A stretch of 64,000 bases of DNA, from NCBI GenBank assembly GCA_023014485.1, contig JAJOZX010002701.1, positions 124,001-188,000 on the forward strand, written 5' to 3'. Positions within the stretch are counted from its first letter, which is position 1. Every line of letters starts with the position of its first letter. The position numbers were made by a program, and so were the translations under genes. Positions 42,852 through 54,225 of this stretch are shown here, piece after piece. Under the pieces are notes generated by a model. It searched no databases and was not told where the DNA came from. It saw nothing but the letters and a program-made list of their open reading frames with translations. Origin of the DNA: Bathynomus jamesi. Lineage: Eukaryota; Arthropoda; Malacostraca; Isopoda; Cirolanidae.

Positions 42852-44165
42852 AGTAAACAGCAATAGTATAGTAACATCCTTTGCAGACGATACAAAGATC
42901 AGTAGAAAAATCAGCAATGTACATGATGTGGAGGCCTTGCAGAGGGACACAAACAAAATATACAAATGGTCAGAAGATAACAACATGTCATTCAACGCCG
43001 AGGAATTTCAACTCTTGAGATATGGTAGAAAAGAAGAACTTAAACAGACTGCATATTATGCTCCAGATAGACAGGAAATTCAGAGAAGCATGAAAGCGAT
43101 TGATCTCAGGATAATAATGACAGATGATGCGAAATTCGAAACACAAAATCAGATAGCGATAAATAAAGCAAAAAGAGTCGCCAGACAGGTTCTAAGAACG
43201 TTCAAGAGAAGGGACAGGACAGTAGTGATTCCCCTGCTAAAAACACTGATTATACCAAAACTTGAATACTGCTCAGTTTTGACGTCCCCATATAAAAAGG
43301 AAGAAACTAATAAACTAGAAGAAACGCAAAGGCATTTCACAGCCAAGATTGATAGCTGCAAAGAACTCAACTACTGGGAAAGACTATGTAAACTAAATCT
43401 GTACTCACTGGAAAGAAGAAGAGAGAGGTACATCATAATCTACATATGGAAAATGATCGAAAAACTGGTACCAAACCTAAAACTAAACCCAATTACCATT
43501 CAAACAACACTGGAAAATAGGAAAGGCAGAATGTGTAGTGTTCCCAAATTAAAAGCATGACAAGGGACCTCCTCAACCCTGAAGGAAAATAGCTTGGTTG
43601 TCAGGGGGCCAAGACTTTTCAACCAGCTTCCTAAGGACCGCAGAAACGTAACGGGGGTCAAAGTTGAAGTCTTCAAGAAAAGACTGGATGCCTGGCTCAG
43701 GACAGTACCAGATGAGCCGGGTGTGCCTTGCTATGTACGGTGGAGAGCGCAAGAAAGTAACTCGCTCCTCCACCAGGCCAGACCTAGAGGTGGGGCCACC
43801 AGCTTGACCAGGGCTGGACTTTCACCTGCTGAGGCCCTAAGCTATATGAAATTTGGGCCCTTCTCTAAAAAAATTCGGGTAAAAAAATTTAAAATAATGT
43901 CATTATTACTATAATTATTATTTTTTATATTAATGTTAATGATAAAGAAAAAATAATATATATATATATATAATTTTTGATGAATTAGTGTTAAAGAATA
44001 AAAACTAATGATAAAATAAAAATATATTTAAAAAAATGAGTTCCCCCAAGGGTGTGTGGCCCTAAGCTATAGCTTATTTAGCTTATAGGTAAGTCCAGCA
44101 CTGAGCTTGACCTCCGTGTGAAGAGAGACCAACACACGAAACAACATAAGGTAAGGTAAGGTCAG
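42852..44165 (+). pseudogene. LINE family E, 5'-truncated copy E3
   Basis: SFADDTKISRKISNVHDVEA, KIYKWSEDNNMSFNAEEFQL, TNKLEETQRHFTAKIDSC and SVPKLKA run in one frame for 42928-43560. The stop TGA at 43558 replaces the CGA of E1 (KARQ). The frame then continues to LDAWLRTVPDEPGVPC. A hAT MITE interrupts the extreme C-terminus at 43809. The 3' tail is (AAGGT)n near 44145-44165. It is close to E1 by eye, so a fairly recent insertion. Confidence 0.9.
43809..44103. mobile_element. hAT MITE (295 bp) with perfect 8-bp target duplication
   Basis: CAGGGCTGGACTT on the left and, inverted, CAGTGCTGGACTT on the right. AGCTTGAC precedes (43801-43808) and follows (44104-44111). E1 has the uninterrupted site at 32320-32340, which confirms the ends. 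Confidence 0.95.
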
Positions 44166-44389
44166 GTCCATTTTGACAAATTAAATTATTAAAACATTGT
44201 AATAAGTGTTTCTTTCACACAATAGGTCATTAGCCCCATTCCCACTAATAATGACTATGGTCCACAACCATCAGTGTTGGGGGATATTTTATTAAAAAAA
44301 TAATTTGTGTATTGTACAAAAACAAAATATTAGAATTTCACCATTGACAATTTATATGACATATTATTAGATAAATGCCAGGTAATCAT

Positions 44390-46330
44390 TGTTGCTTGGT
44401 TCACATGATAGACTTATTCATTGGTGACGAGAAGACCCTCCGGTGATCTTCAATGTCTTTTAGAAGGAACTGCTTCTGTTCTTCGCTGCGCATAAGAGAT
44501 GCATTGAACTCCTGGATGAGTGTAACACAACACTGTGTTCTGCAAGGTCATTGATCACTTTCACCAACTGGACAGTAGCCTGGCTCCTCTTGTATGATTC
44601 ATGGACTGGCCAAAGTGTTGGATCCTCCTCCAAGAAATCTTCAGAGTTGACATGGTGACAAAATTGCGTAATTCTTTCCCACATGCCTGGCCACCTGGAG
44701 ATATCCGTTTAGGGGGCTCCTCGGACCCAGTTTTGTTTTTCAGTGCATTTACCATCTGCCTCTTTTCCTCTGCTGCAACACTGTCATCGAAGAAACTGAA
44801 GCCTACCAATGTTTCTGATAGATACCAAAGATGGTGGCTGAATGCTGTGCTGACAGCCTTAGATATATCTTTATCAGCATAGTTAGCTAGTGTATGGAGG
44901 AGATTCAGATAGTTTCTCAGAGCTTCTACTGAAGACAGACTCTGAAACCAGTATTTGACATAGATGGCTGTGACAAAGAGGCTTACTTCCTGGAGGTGGC
45001 TCCATACCATTTCACGTGATGGCCCTCTTGATGATCCCTGTTGCTGCTGGAGGGGAAACTCCTTGTGAAAGAGCCACATTTTGATGGTGTGGATAGCTCA
45101 AGCCATCCAATGAGCTCGATGTATTGCTCCTGATATTGGAAATGGATCCCATGTGGGGGACCTTTCCAAGGAAGATAATTGTCAGCTCAAGGAGCTCATG
45201 GTAGTCATCCCATGGCTGAAATTTAGACAGCTGGTCAACAGCAAATGCAATGACCTCCGTTTTATATCCATTTATCACAGGGATTAGATCTTCTTCATCT
45301 ACTGCTGAGGAGTTTGCTGTCTTATTGAGGTAAGGCCAGTAGTCCTGGAACTGACCAAAGAGCTGAATATTTGGAGCTCGAGATATCATGAAGGCTGAAG
45401 ACCATCTCTAGGAGTATCTCTGAGATATGATGTCGACATGCCAAGTTCAATAAATTCCTCCCAAGCTCAGTTTCCAAATGAACACAAACTCCTCCCTTTA
45501 AACCAGTGTTGGATGCGGTGGTGTCAAAGCAGAGCTCCTTCACTCATTCCCTCAGTCCCCACTCATCATCTCCATGATGGCACTCCCAGTTACTTCCAAC
45601 TTTCCCCCGATTGAAGTTTTGGAACTACCAGCAACTTCACCACATCTTGTCCAGATACAAGAATCGAGAGACAGTCCACTTTGTCCCAACCAGGACCAGA
45701 GTAATCCTCCACGATTTTGCTGTCCCAATGCAAGATCAGAGGAACTGCTGGGGCGAAGCTTTCCTTCTTCTCATGAACAAACTTCTTCCGATGTTCCATC
45801 CACTCCTTGCAGATAGTGCTTCGGCTGATCATCAGGTCTTTTACTTTGTGACTGAATTGGCTTGTGGATGCTGCTTGCCACTCAAGAACAGCAATGTCAG
45901 TTGCAGCAGCACTTCATGAACCCACTTTGAAAAGCTTCCACTTTCCTTCTTGCAACATGTTGTTCTTGCAGAGTGAGTTTTCTGTTGACTTCAACCATCA
46001 TGCCCCTCTGTCCTGTCTCCCATTGAGCTTCCACGAATTGTCTGTCCTCTTCAGTTTTCATCAGCTGCATGGCATCCTGGTGGATGATGTTGAAGAGGTT
46101 GTCTAACCCATCTTGAAATGTTGCTTGGTTGGTAAGGTTTGTGGCAGACTTTCGGTTGATATTCTTCTTGAGCACTTGCCACTCAGTATGAAGCTTCTCG
46201 ATGTGTTCAACATGTTTAGCAGCTTTTGTAGGCACTCAAGCTTTCATCCAAATTGGAAGCAAGAGATCAGCTGTCTTGGAATACTTGTCAGTGAGATGAG
46301 TGCTTCAATGATGTAAAGTTTGCCTGAGTA
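44390..46330 (-). pseudogene. Transposase-like remnant I, related to H1
   Basis: Fragments in several minus frames, from 46235 down: a helical region (HTEWQVLKKNINRK), LTDIAVLEWQAAS, ISRSTICKEWMEHRKKF, LILHWDSKIVEDYSG near 45730 (compare YFDGRKDK in H1) and CFDTTASNTGLKGG near 45520 (compare CDSTVVNTGS). Then CRHHISEILLEMVF (the C-x(2)-H block), HRAHWMA, LFVTAIYVKYWF and HHLWYLSETLVGFSFFDDSV. The order of motifs equals H1, so I infer the same superfamily in a different family. The frame is broken many times. No terminal repeats were found, so ends are approximate. Confidence 0.6.
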
Positions 46331-46334
46331 GCAC

Positions 46335-46807
46335 CAACCAACCAGATGGCACTGATGCATATGTTGTCATCAACATCATCGCTCCTGAGAAGTTGAAAGA
46401 AGCAAAAATTTGTTAAATACCTGCGTCACTAATATTGTGTTGCAATTTTTTAACGCTGTGAATATGATTTTTTTTGATAATTTTTAAATTTTTTTATTTT
46501 CATTTTTTTTAGAAACTTTTTTATTTTTATACAGATATTTAGTTTTTGTGTTTTGCCTCAAGGACATCATCATAATAATGGGCTGTTGTAGTAAAATTAT
46601 ATATATAGTACAAATTTCATTGATTCCTATTTAATATCAATATATTTTATATTCGTAAAATTTCAAATGAGTTGAGCAAGTCCTAAATTTATATCATTTG
46701 ATCATAAAAATATTCCTGCTCTACAGTTTCTACCCCAAGTGGCACTAGATGATGAGTTGGCAAAGAAAAAAATTGGAATAGGATTCCACCTCTGAGATAA
46801 AATGACG

Positions 46808-46845
<38 letters not shown>

Positions 46846-46899
46846 GAAGGAGGGGTTGCAAGCTTTTACCTTCATCACATGGAACCTTTGAAAGGTACA
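46335..46899. other. AT-rich stretch; (TA)n at 46809-46842
   Basis: No coding potential seen. It ends at the TA used by transposon J. Confidence 0.5.
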
Positions 46900-46901
46900 T
46901 A

Positions 46902-48495
46902 AGGTGTTTCATAATATGTGGGATGCACTTTCAGGATTGATTCAGGACCTGAAAACAATGAAAAAAATTTATATAAACCTATGCCTCAAATTGCTTTGTT
47001 TCCGAGTGATGGCCCATTGTGTGTTCCAGCAAGTACCCTATCCACCTTACCTTTAAAGGAAGTGATCAAAATGACTGCCTTGGGCTTGAATACATGTCTG
47101 AACATGCCTCATCATAGACTGTCTGACACATTCAAACATTCCAGGTATTGCTTGGATTTTCTGGCATCCTTGTTCTACACGTTGGTGAACCATTTCAATG
47201 TCATTGGGTGTCATGTAAATGATGGATTTCAGATGACCCCACAGGTAAAAATTGAGTGAATTCAGGTCCGAGGAGTGAGCAGGCCACGCAATGGGTCCTC
47301 CATGGCCTATCCATTTATCAGGAAATGGTCATCCAAATAGTCTCTGGCTACTCCACTAAAATGAGGTGGAGCGTCATCATGCATAAACCACATACGACAT
47401 TGGACACCAAGAGGAACTTCTAGTAAATCACTTAAATCATTCCTTAAAAAATTGAAATAGGATTCTCCTGTTAATCTTTCAGGCAAAACAAAAGGACCAA
47501 TTAAGTTGTTGGCAATAAGTCCTGCCCATACATTGATACTAAATTATTGTTGGTGCCTTGAATGGATGATGGCATGTGGATTCTCTTCAGCCCAGTGATG
47601 AGTGTTGTGAAAATTGATCACGCCATTTCTTGTGAAGGCACCTCATTAGAAAACAACACTGAGGATAGAAAAAGGATGGTGAGCACACTGTTGAAGGAAC
47701 CAAGTACAAAAAGCCTCTTGTGGTGGGAAATCAGCTTCAGTAAGGCCTTGTAATCTCTGAATGTGATATGGGTAAAGCTGTTGTTCCTGTAAAATTCTCC
47801 ACACAGTTGTGTATCTTACACTCTGCTGCTGCTATCCTTCAGGTGCTGACACCAGGGTGTTCCTCCACGTGATTCAGGACCCACTCCTCCAACTCAACAG
47901 TTCTGGTGCTGATTGGTCTATGACCATCTGAAACTCGCTTGTTCAATGATCCTGTATCACCAAGATGCTTGTCTATTCTCTGAAAGGTCTTATCTGGCAG
48001 ATGGCAATTCAGAAACCTTTCTGCATACTGCATTACACGCAGCAAGTCCAGACATGAGATGCGTGTCTGCCATTTCTCTGTTTGAATAAGCTTCAATTCT
48101 CACTTCAAAGGCACACTGTCACGAATAGCACAAAACTTTTAATTTTTTTTCACTGGACTGCACTTATTCACAATAAGAAGTTACAAATATGAACAGTGAA
48201 ACACCACAATGCACCTCTGACTGACTGATGGCTCTACACTGAATGATATTGAAACATATCATAGAGTGTACGAAACATTACAATTGGCAAGGCCGTACAT
48301 GAAATAAGTCTCCTACACACTTGCAAATGTTGTTGGCAAGCAGTGTTTGTAAACAGTTTGTGGAAAGAATTGCTGGCACATAAAACGGGCTGTAACTCGA
48401 AAACAAAGCAATTTTGGGCATATGTTTATATAAACTTTTTTCATTGTTTTCAGGTCCTGAATCTATCCTGAAAGTGCATCTCACATGTTATGAAA

Positions 48496-48498
<3 letters not shown>
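46902..48498 (-). mobile_element. Mariner-like DNA transposon J with ~125-bp TIRs
   Basis: The left end AGGTGTTTCATAATATGTGG and, inverted, the right end GTGTTTCATAACATGTGAG begin inverted repeats of about 125 bp (shared GATGCACTTTCAGGAT and CAGGACCTGAAAACAATGAA). TA lies outside both ends. Length about 1.6 kb, with one transposase reading on the minus strand. Confidence 0.85.
47250..48096 (-). pseudogene. Transposase of J
   Basis: 48096-47839 carries the HTH part (MQYAERFLNCHLPDKTFQRI, RPISTRTVELEEWVLNHVEE, HPGVST). The catalytic part follows in shifted frames: ENPHAIIHSRHQQQFS, VWAGLIANNLIGPFVLPERL, TGESYFNFLRNDLSDLLEVP, FMHDDAPPHFSGVARDYLDD holding the second catalytic Asp, and WIGHGGPIAWPAHSSDLNSL holding the third. 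The order is that of the DUF4817-type mariner-like transposases. At least five frameshifts or stops; inactive. Confidence 0.8.
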
Positions 48499-48500
<2 letters not shown>

Positions 48501-48557
<57 letters not shown>

Positions 48558-48560
48558 TTA
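48501..48560. repeat. (TA)n microsatellite
   Basis: TA tract beside the right end of J. Confidence 0.9.
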
Positions 48561-48564
48561 TCCC

Positions 48565-48908
48565 AGCAAGGGGGTTCTAAGCTCGTGCTCTTTGTGCTCA
48601 TTTGTACGTGCTTGTTCCTGGAGGTTTCACATGCGCCCTCCCGGCCCTAGCAACCAAGGATGATGGGGCTCGACCCTGCAGTCCTTGTCATCCTTGGTCT
48701 TTTTCCACTTCGACTGTCCCCTCCACCCTTTCTTTTTCCTCTGTGTTTCCTCTCACTTTTTCTTTGTTTTTCCGCTGAGATATGCCCTTTTAAATAGAGG
48801 TGAATCAGTTCTTCCTGAACTTAAAAAAAAAAAATATATGTGTGTGTGTGTGTGTGTGCTCTCCTTTTCCCAAGTGTATACCTAGTTCATAAAACCCATT
48901 TCTATCAC
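48565..48908. other. Unclassified repeat-like sequence
   Basis: GC-richer block (48570-48790) ending in a poly-A/(TG)n tract near 48820-48858, which suggests a retroposed sequence. No tRNA-like or coding part is recognised. Confidence 0.35.
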
Positions 48909-48911
48909 TGA

Positions 48912-49040
48912 TGCAGAAGGAAGTAGCAGATGAATGGAAAAAAGCAAATGTAGTACCCATTTACAAAAAGGGTAGTAAGGAGGAGGTAGGAAATTATAGG
49001 CCTGTTAGTTTAACATCATTGGTAGGAAAGATTTGGTTGG
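48912..49040 (+). pseudogene. LINE family G, RT 5' part, before the fold-back insertion
   Basis: VADEWKKANVVPIYKKGSKE, EVGNYRPVSLTSLVGKI then foreign sequence. The next RT block (RSGRSFLSNLV) appears at 51900, so this and the later segment are probably one split element, though about 30 residues are not accounted for. Confidence 0.8.
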
Positions 49041-49044
49041 TTTG

Positions 49045-50496
49045 CCTTGTATTTATTTAGATAAAGATTCATTAGTGCACATGGACAGAACTCTATAGCT
49101 ATTGATTTTTATACAGGGAGATAGAGGAAAGAAAAATAAGAATACTTTACTCTATAGTGTTTTCCTTGCAAATTTCTATTTTTTGAATTATTTGCCTTTT
49201 CAAATTTGCTATAAACTTTATCTACATTTATGTTAACCACTTAACAAATTTGCCCGAATATACTCGGGCTTCGCATGCAAACGCTAAAAAATTTAGCTGA
49301 GTATATTCGGGTACGTTCTTAATTGCGTGTATTGTGGAAATTTGACCGATTTATCTCGTTTATTCATTCTCATTTGTTGTTTTGACACTTAGCACCGCCT
49401 CTGTGTGTGGTTTATGAAAAAATTAAATATTATTGGATCTAATTTCACCTTGTTAGTACTGTACAGTCATCTGCGTGAGGAGGCATGTCTGGCATTGTGT
49501 CCCAATGATTTTTTTTCATAAAAGATATTTTTATCCTTTGAAATTTGTCGTTTCAAAATGAATTATGATAGTGATGAAGAAAGTTTATTAGACAATAGTG
49601 ATTGATCGGGTTGATCAGTCACTTTCAAGCTACTCCATCATGAGGAAAGAAGTATTACTGCAAATTGGTTTTTCATCTCTCAGAATTAGCAGTGTGGAAT
49701 TCATTTATTCTATTCAAACAAACTGGACAGAACAAGAAGCCTTTAGACTACAGAATGGAGCTGATTGACATGTTGGTTGCAAAATACAGAGCACCTTCTA
49801 CAAAGTCAAGGGGTTGACCAGGCACTAGTGCAACACCACTTGACTCTCAGAGCGTCACTTTCCAGATTTTATTCTGGCAACAGAAAAGAAAGCAAATCGA
49901 AGAAGGACATGCGCAGTTTGTGCATGGAAAAAGAATGAATATGGAAAAAAAAAATTGTGAATTGAGATATTAACTGCAGAGATTGCGATGTAGGCCTATG
50001 TGTTGCTCCATGCTTTCGAGATTACCACTTAAAGTATGATTTTTTCTTAGATTATAATGCTAATTTTCTTTTACTTGTCATTTTATATAGTTTGAAGTTG
50101 TTTTAAAAGGAGTTATTTTATTCCAAAATTAAAAAAAAATTTTATTTTATTTTCCAAAGGAACGTATTAACTTGGGCAAATTTTTTAAAGAAAAATTATT
50201 TGTTTTATAACTTCTTCAAAATAAAAAAAATACCATAAGTCAATAAATATTATTATCCTCTTCAACACAATAAAGGTAGTAAAAATATTACATAAAAAAA
50301 TAGCTCATTTTTTTCCCATCTTCTGGGAAATAAATAAGTTGGTTAAATGGTTAATAATAAAATGATAAATAAATAAAATTTAATTTTAAATTTGTTAACA
50401 ATTTGTTTTAGGTTTTGAAGTGCTGTAATAATTGAATGCTTGGTTAGGTCAACTGTTTGCGCCCTTGATTGGTTAGGCACAGTATATCAAAGTTAG

Positions 50497-50563
<67 letters not shown>

Positions 50564-51060
50564 TAGCTATAACTAACACACATTTTTGGTGAAAGTTGCT
50601 TAAAATTAATTGACCTATGTGAAAATTATTGACTGCTGAGTTAGGTCACCTGTATGCCCTTGATGATTGGTTGGGTTGTCATGATATTTTTGTTTAAACC
50701 AATGAAAATATCACAACAACCTAATCAATCATCAAGGAGGTAGAGTTGACCTAACTGGGCTTTCAATTATTATGGCATTTCAAAACCTAAAACAAATTGT
50801 TAACAAATTTAAAATTAAGAAATTTTATTTATTATTTTATTAACATAAATGTAGATGAAGATTATAACAAATTTGAAAAGGCAAATAACTCAAAAAATAT
50901 AAATTTGCGAGGAAAATACTACAGAGTAAAGTATTCTTATTTTTTTTTCTCTATCTTTCTGTATAAAAATCAATATATTGAGTTCTGTCTCTGCGCACTA
51001 ATGAAATCTATCTTTATTTATATTAGCTTTGGCTTTTGTTGGTATTTACAAGAACATTTT
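49045..51060. mobile_element. Fold-back element L: long inverted repeat, with piggyBac remnant in its left arm
   Basis: 49050-49236 plus 50351-50480 on the left pair in inverted orientation with about 50700-51050 on the right. Shared blocks include GAATACTTTACTCT, TTATTTGCCTTTTCAAATTT and AATTTGTTAACAATTTGTTT. The arms are about 300 bp once the piggyBac insert is removed. The middle has a (TA)n (50503-50561) and a second hairpin (50640-50745). No coding capacity of its own. Confidence 0.7.
49237..50350 (+). mobile_element. piggyBac-like transposon, internally deleted
   Basis: TTAA at 49233-49236 and 50351-50354 flank the ends CCACTTAACAAATTTG and, inverted, CCATTTAACCAACTTA. Inside, MNYDSDEESLLDNSD (49558) is an acidic transposase N-terminus followed by a stop. 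WNSFILFKQTG, LDYRMELIDMLVAKYRAPS and a Cys-rich tail (CAVCAWKKNEYGKK in a shifted frame, then CDVGLCVAPCFRDYHLKYD) are the C-terminus with the piggyBac zinc domain. The DDD core is absent. Removing the insert rejoins the L arm, which matches the intact right arm. Confidence 0.85.
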
Positions 51061-51079
51061 GTGATAGATTTTTACCGAT

Positions 51080-51649
51080 GATAGTAACTTTTTTGCTACA
51101 TTAATCTACAGCAAAACTAACTGTTACAGTATGCAAACTATTACTGTAAGCAAATTGCGTAGACTATATAGGCCACTGTACACATTCACTGCTTGCTGGA
51201 AATAGATCCAGAATGGTGACTAATATTATTTTAATTATCATTACTCTTAATTCATAGTACTGTTTTCATCTCAAAATATATTCCTAATGAAAATGTCATG
51301 AAGTTTTTCAAATGAGCTCCTATGTTTACGCACTGAATTAATTAATAGATTTCCTACAATTTCTATTTTCATTAATAATTGCATCATCATAATAGTATTT
51401 AACATATAAAACTTATGATGATGTTAAATATTATTAATGTTGTGAAAAAATTATGAGTTTTGTAAATAATCTGCAAAAATTTTATCTAAATGCTCTATTA
51501 GCATATTCATAAAATAAATAAATTTATTGATGTTACCATTTTTATAATACCAGAGAAAATGGGAAAAAATATTCAAGCAGTGATTAATATTTTTTCCAGT
51601 AGATGGCATGAGAGCAGCTGAAAGTTTATTTTTATATTTTCTTTTACTT
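51080..51649. other. No recognised feature
   Basis: AT-rich DNA between fold-back element L and the B fragment. Confidence 0.4.
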
Positions 51650-51880
51650 TTTGAATGGAATAACCTTTATTAATAATAAAATAAATAGGTAGCTACATTG
51701 GTTTTTACAATTTACAATGACATAAATAATAGTTGTGAAGCTGGACTATTTATTTTATTTAATTTGGCCCTTAAGCTTTAGGCTTTACTGGGCTCTTATT
51801 AAAAATAAATAGCTAGTTGTTATTAATTAATAATAAGTATTATTAATACTAGAAAGAATTATAAAATTAATATTCAAGAT
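51650..51880 (-). mobile_element. LINE B 3' UTR fragment
   Basis: Matches the B tail (AATAACCTTTATTAATAATA, GAAGCTGGACTATTTATTTT, AGGCTTTACTGGGCTCTTAT). Strongly 5' truncated, no coding part. Confidence 0.8.
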
Positions 51881-51899
51881 CATTTGTAAAATTTTAATC

Positions 51900-53450
51900 T
51901 TATTTGAAGTTTACAATATAGATTTAGATCAGGAAGGTCTTTTTTGTCTAATCTCGTATATTTTTTAGAGTTTGTAACTGATCAGGTAGATAATGGAAAT
52001 GTAGATGTTATTTATTTAGATTTTAGTAAAGCTTCCACATAGGAGACTTCTGTATAAATTAAAAGTTCATGGGATATTAGGGTGTTATAAATTGCGTAGA
52101 AAAATGGTTGGAAGACAGAGAGTAATTCTAAATGGTTATGAATCTGGATGGCAGAAAGTGAAAAGTGGGGTACCACAGGGATCAGTTTTAGATCCATTAC
52201 TCTTTATTTTACATCTAAATGATGTAGAGAAGGGAGTAAGCAGTAAAATCTCTAATTTTGCAGATTATACAAAAGTAGTTGCTCTAGTTACAAATATAGA
52301 AAATTCTGACAAACTGCAAAAAGATATTGATAGATTAGTTGCTTGGGCTAACAAATGGCAGATGGAATTCAATGTTCAAAAATGCAGTCATGCATTTTGG
52401 TAGAAATAATGAAAACTTTAGTTATGAGATGCAGGAAAAAGATCTTGGCATTATACTTAGTAGTGATCTAAAATTTTCTAAGCAGTGCTTAGAGGCTAGA
52501 AATAAAGCAAATAAAATGTTAGGTATTATTAAGAGGAATGTTACAAGAGTAAGGAAGTGGTCGTGGTCTGTAAATTATATGATTCTTATGTTAGGCCTTG
52601 CTTAGAATCAGGGTTGTGGAGTCAGTCCAAAATTTTCCGACTCTGACTCCTCACATTTTAAATATACGACTCCGACTCCTCTAGTGTTTCACTCTATAAT
52701 TATCATAATAATGAGACATTTCATCACCACCACACTAAGTGTGAAATTTTATATTTTATATTTTATATTTAAATAAATATTAATTGTATATTCTGAAAAT
52801 GTAAAAGAAAAATATTAAAAAAAACTTAATCTAGGGGCTATCAATGAATAAGGTTTATTGACCAAAAAAACTAAATAACCTAAATGTTAGTATTTAGGAT
52901 TTAGAAATTAAGGGTGACACAGGACACAGAAATTGGAGTTGGAGTCGGAAGTTTTTTACCGACTCCGACTCCGCCCTGAAACGTGCGACTCCACGACTCC
53001 GACTCCACAACCCTGCTTAGAATACTGTACTGCATTCAAGCTTGGTCCCCTCACCTTAGACATGATAATGATATGCTTGAAGGTGTGCAACATAGGGCAA
53101 CCAAGCTTATCCCTAACCTAAGAAGAATGGAATACAGGGAAAGATTAAAGGAACTAGGTATGTTTAGTTTCGAGAGATGTTGTAGGAAGGGAGATATGAA
53201 ACATATATTGAAAATGTTTTTGGGTTTGGACAATTTAGATGTACATAGCTTTTTCTCACTAGAGGCTGATGGGATAACTCATGGACATAATAAGAAAATT
53301 AAATAAAACAGCCTTGTAGACTTGATCTAAGACAATACTTTTTCAATCATAAAGTAGTAGATTTTTGGAATGACTTACCATATGGTGTGATAATAATCAG
53401 TAGCTCATTAGTTACTTTTGAGAAAAATTTAGATTTCCTTCATGAAAGAT
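51900..53450 (+). pseudogene. LINE family G, RT and C-terminus
   Basis: RSGRSFLSNLV, VDVIYLDFSKA, HRRLLYKLKVHGILG, RQRVILNGYESGWQKV, KSGVPQGSVLDPLLFIL, SNFADYTKVVALVT (FADD changed to FADY), WANKWQMEFNVQKCS and EKDLGIILSSDLKFSKQCLE. LYDSYVRPCLE is then split by a hAT MITE from YCTAFKLGPLT. The C-terminus RQYFFNHKVVDFWNDLP ends near 53450. A deletion or shift near 52030 and others near 52400 and 52560 break the frame. Confidence 0.85.
52609..53015. mobile_element. hAT MITE (407 bp) with perfect 8-bp target duplication
   Basis: CAGGGTTGTGGAGTC and, inverted, CAGGGTTGTGGAGTCGGAGT bound the element. CTTAGAAT lies at 52601-52608 and 53016-53023. Both subterminal regions are packed with GACTCCGACTCC repeats. 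Removing it plus one TSD restores the LINE G frame (RPCLEYCTAF). Confidence 0.95.
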
Positions 53451-53459
53451 AGTTTGTAG

Positions 53460-54220
53460 ATTGTAAATACTGTATGGTATATTTTTAGCTTAAGTTTGTA
53501 GGCTACTTTGATAGTAGTAAATAGTTGTACATTAGTTAGCTGACTTGAGATTGATGTTTTGCAAGATTTTATTATTATTAGCTCATGACTTGGATAACCT
53601 AGATAGGCCCTAGTGTATAACATTGTCTATACCAAGAAACCTGAAATTTCAAGTTTCAGATTGATCAGACTTATGGTTTAAAAGTTATGGCCCTTCCAAC
53701 TTTGGGGGTTCTCAGGGACCCCCAAATTACCATATCTTAGCCCCTAATTTAGATAGAAGAATGGATTTTTTTAAAATTTTTATATCAGATTAAACCCAAA
53801 CTTTATTTGTATAAGTGGCATTTAAGAAATTGCTGTGTATTTAGGCGTAAACTGTGTTTTGAGATTTGAATAGTGATAACTTCACTGAAAAAAATTATAT
53901 TTTCATTTTCATAATGATTTGTCACTTGCATTTAATTTAATTTTTTTTTCTGAAAAGTATGCTGCCTTATATGTAACTACCAATACGGTACTTATTTAAT
54001 TGTAAATTTGTTTCAAGAATGAAACGCGTAAGAAAACCTAAAACCCATAAGAAATTATGAGAATAAGGTTTAATTGGGACCTTAACACAATAAATGACAC
54101 TCAAAATTATGGTTAAACATTTGTAAAATACACTTTTTAAACTCTTTTATGTACCTTACTTTATAAAATATGTTAATAAAGTACAGTATATTAAACAGCA
54201 AATTCTTGCGCTTGATGAAG
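53460..54220. other. G 3' UTR remnant and unassigned AT-rich DNA
   Basis: The first ~170 bp probably belong to the G 3' UTR. No exon or repeat structure recognised after that. Confidence 0.4.
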
Positions 54221-54225
54221 AATTT

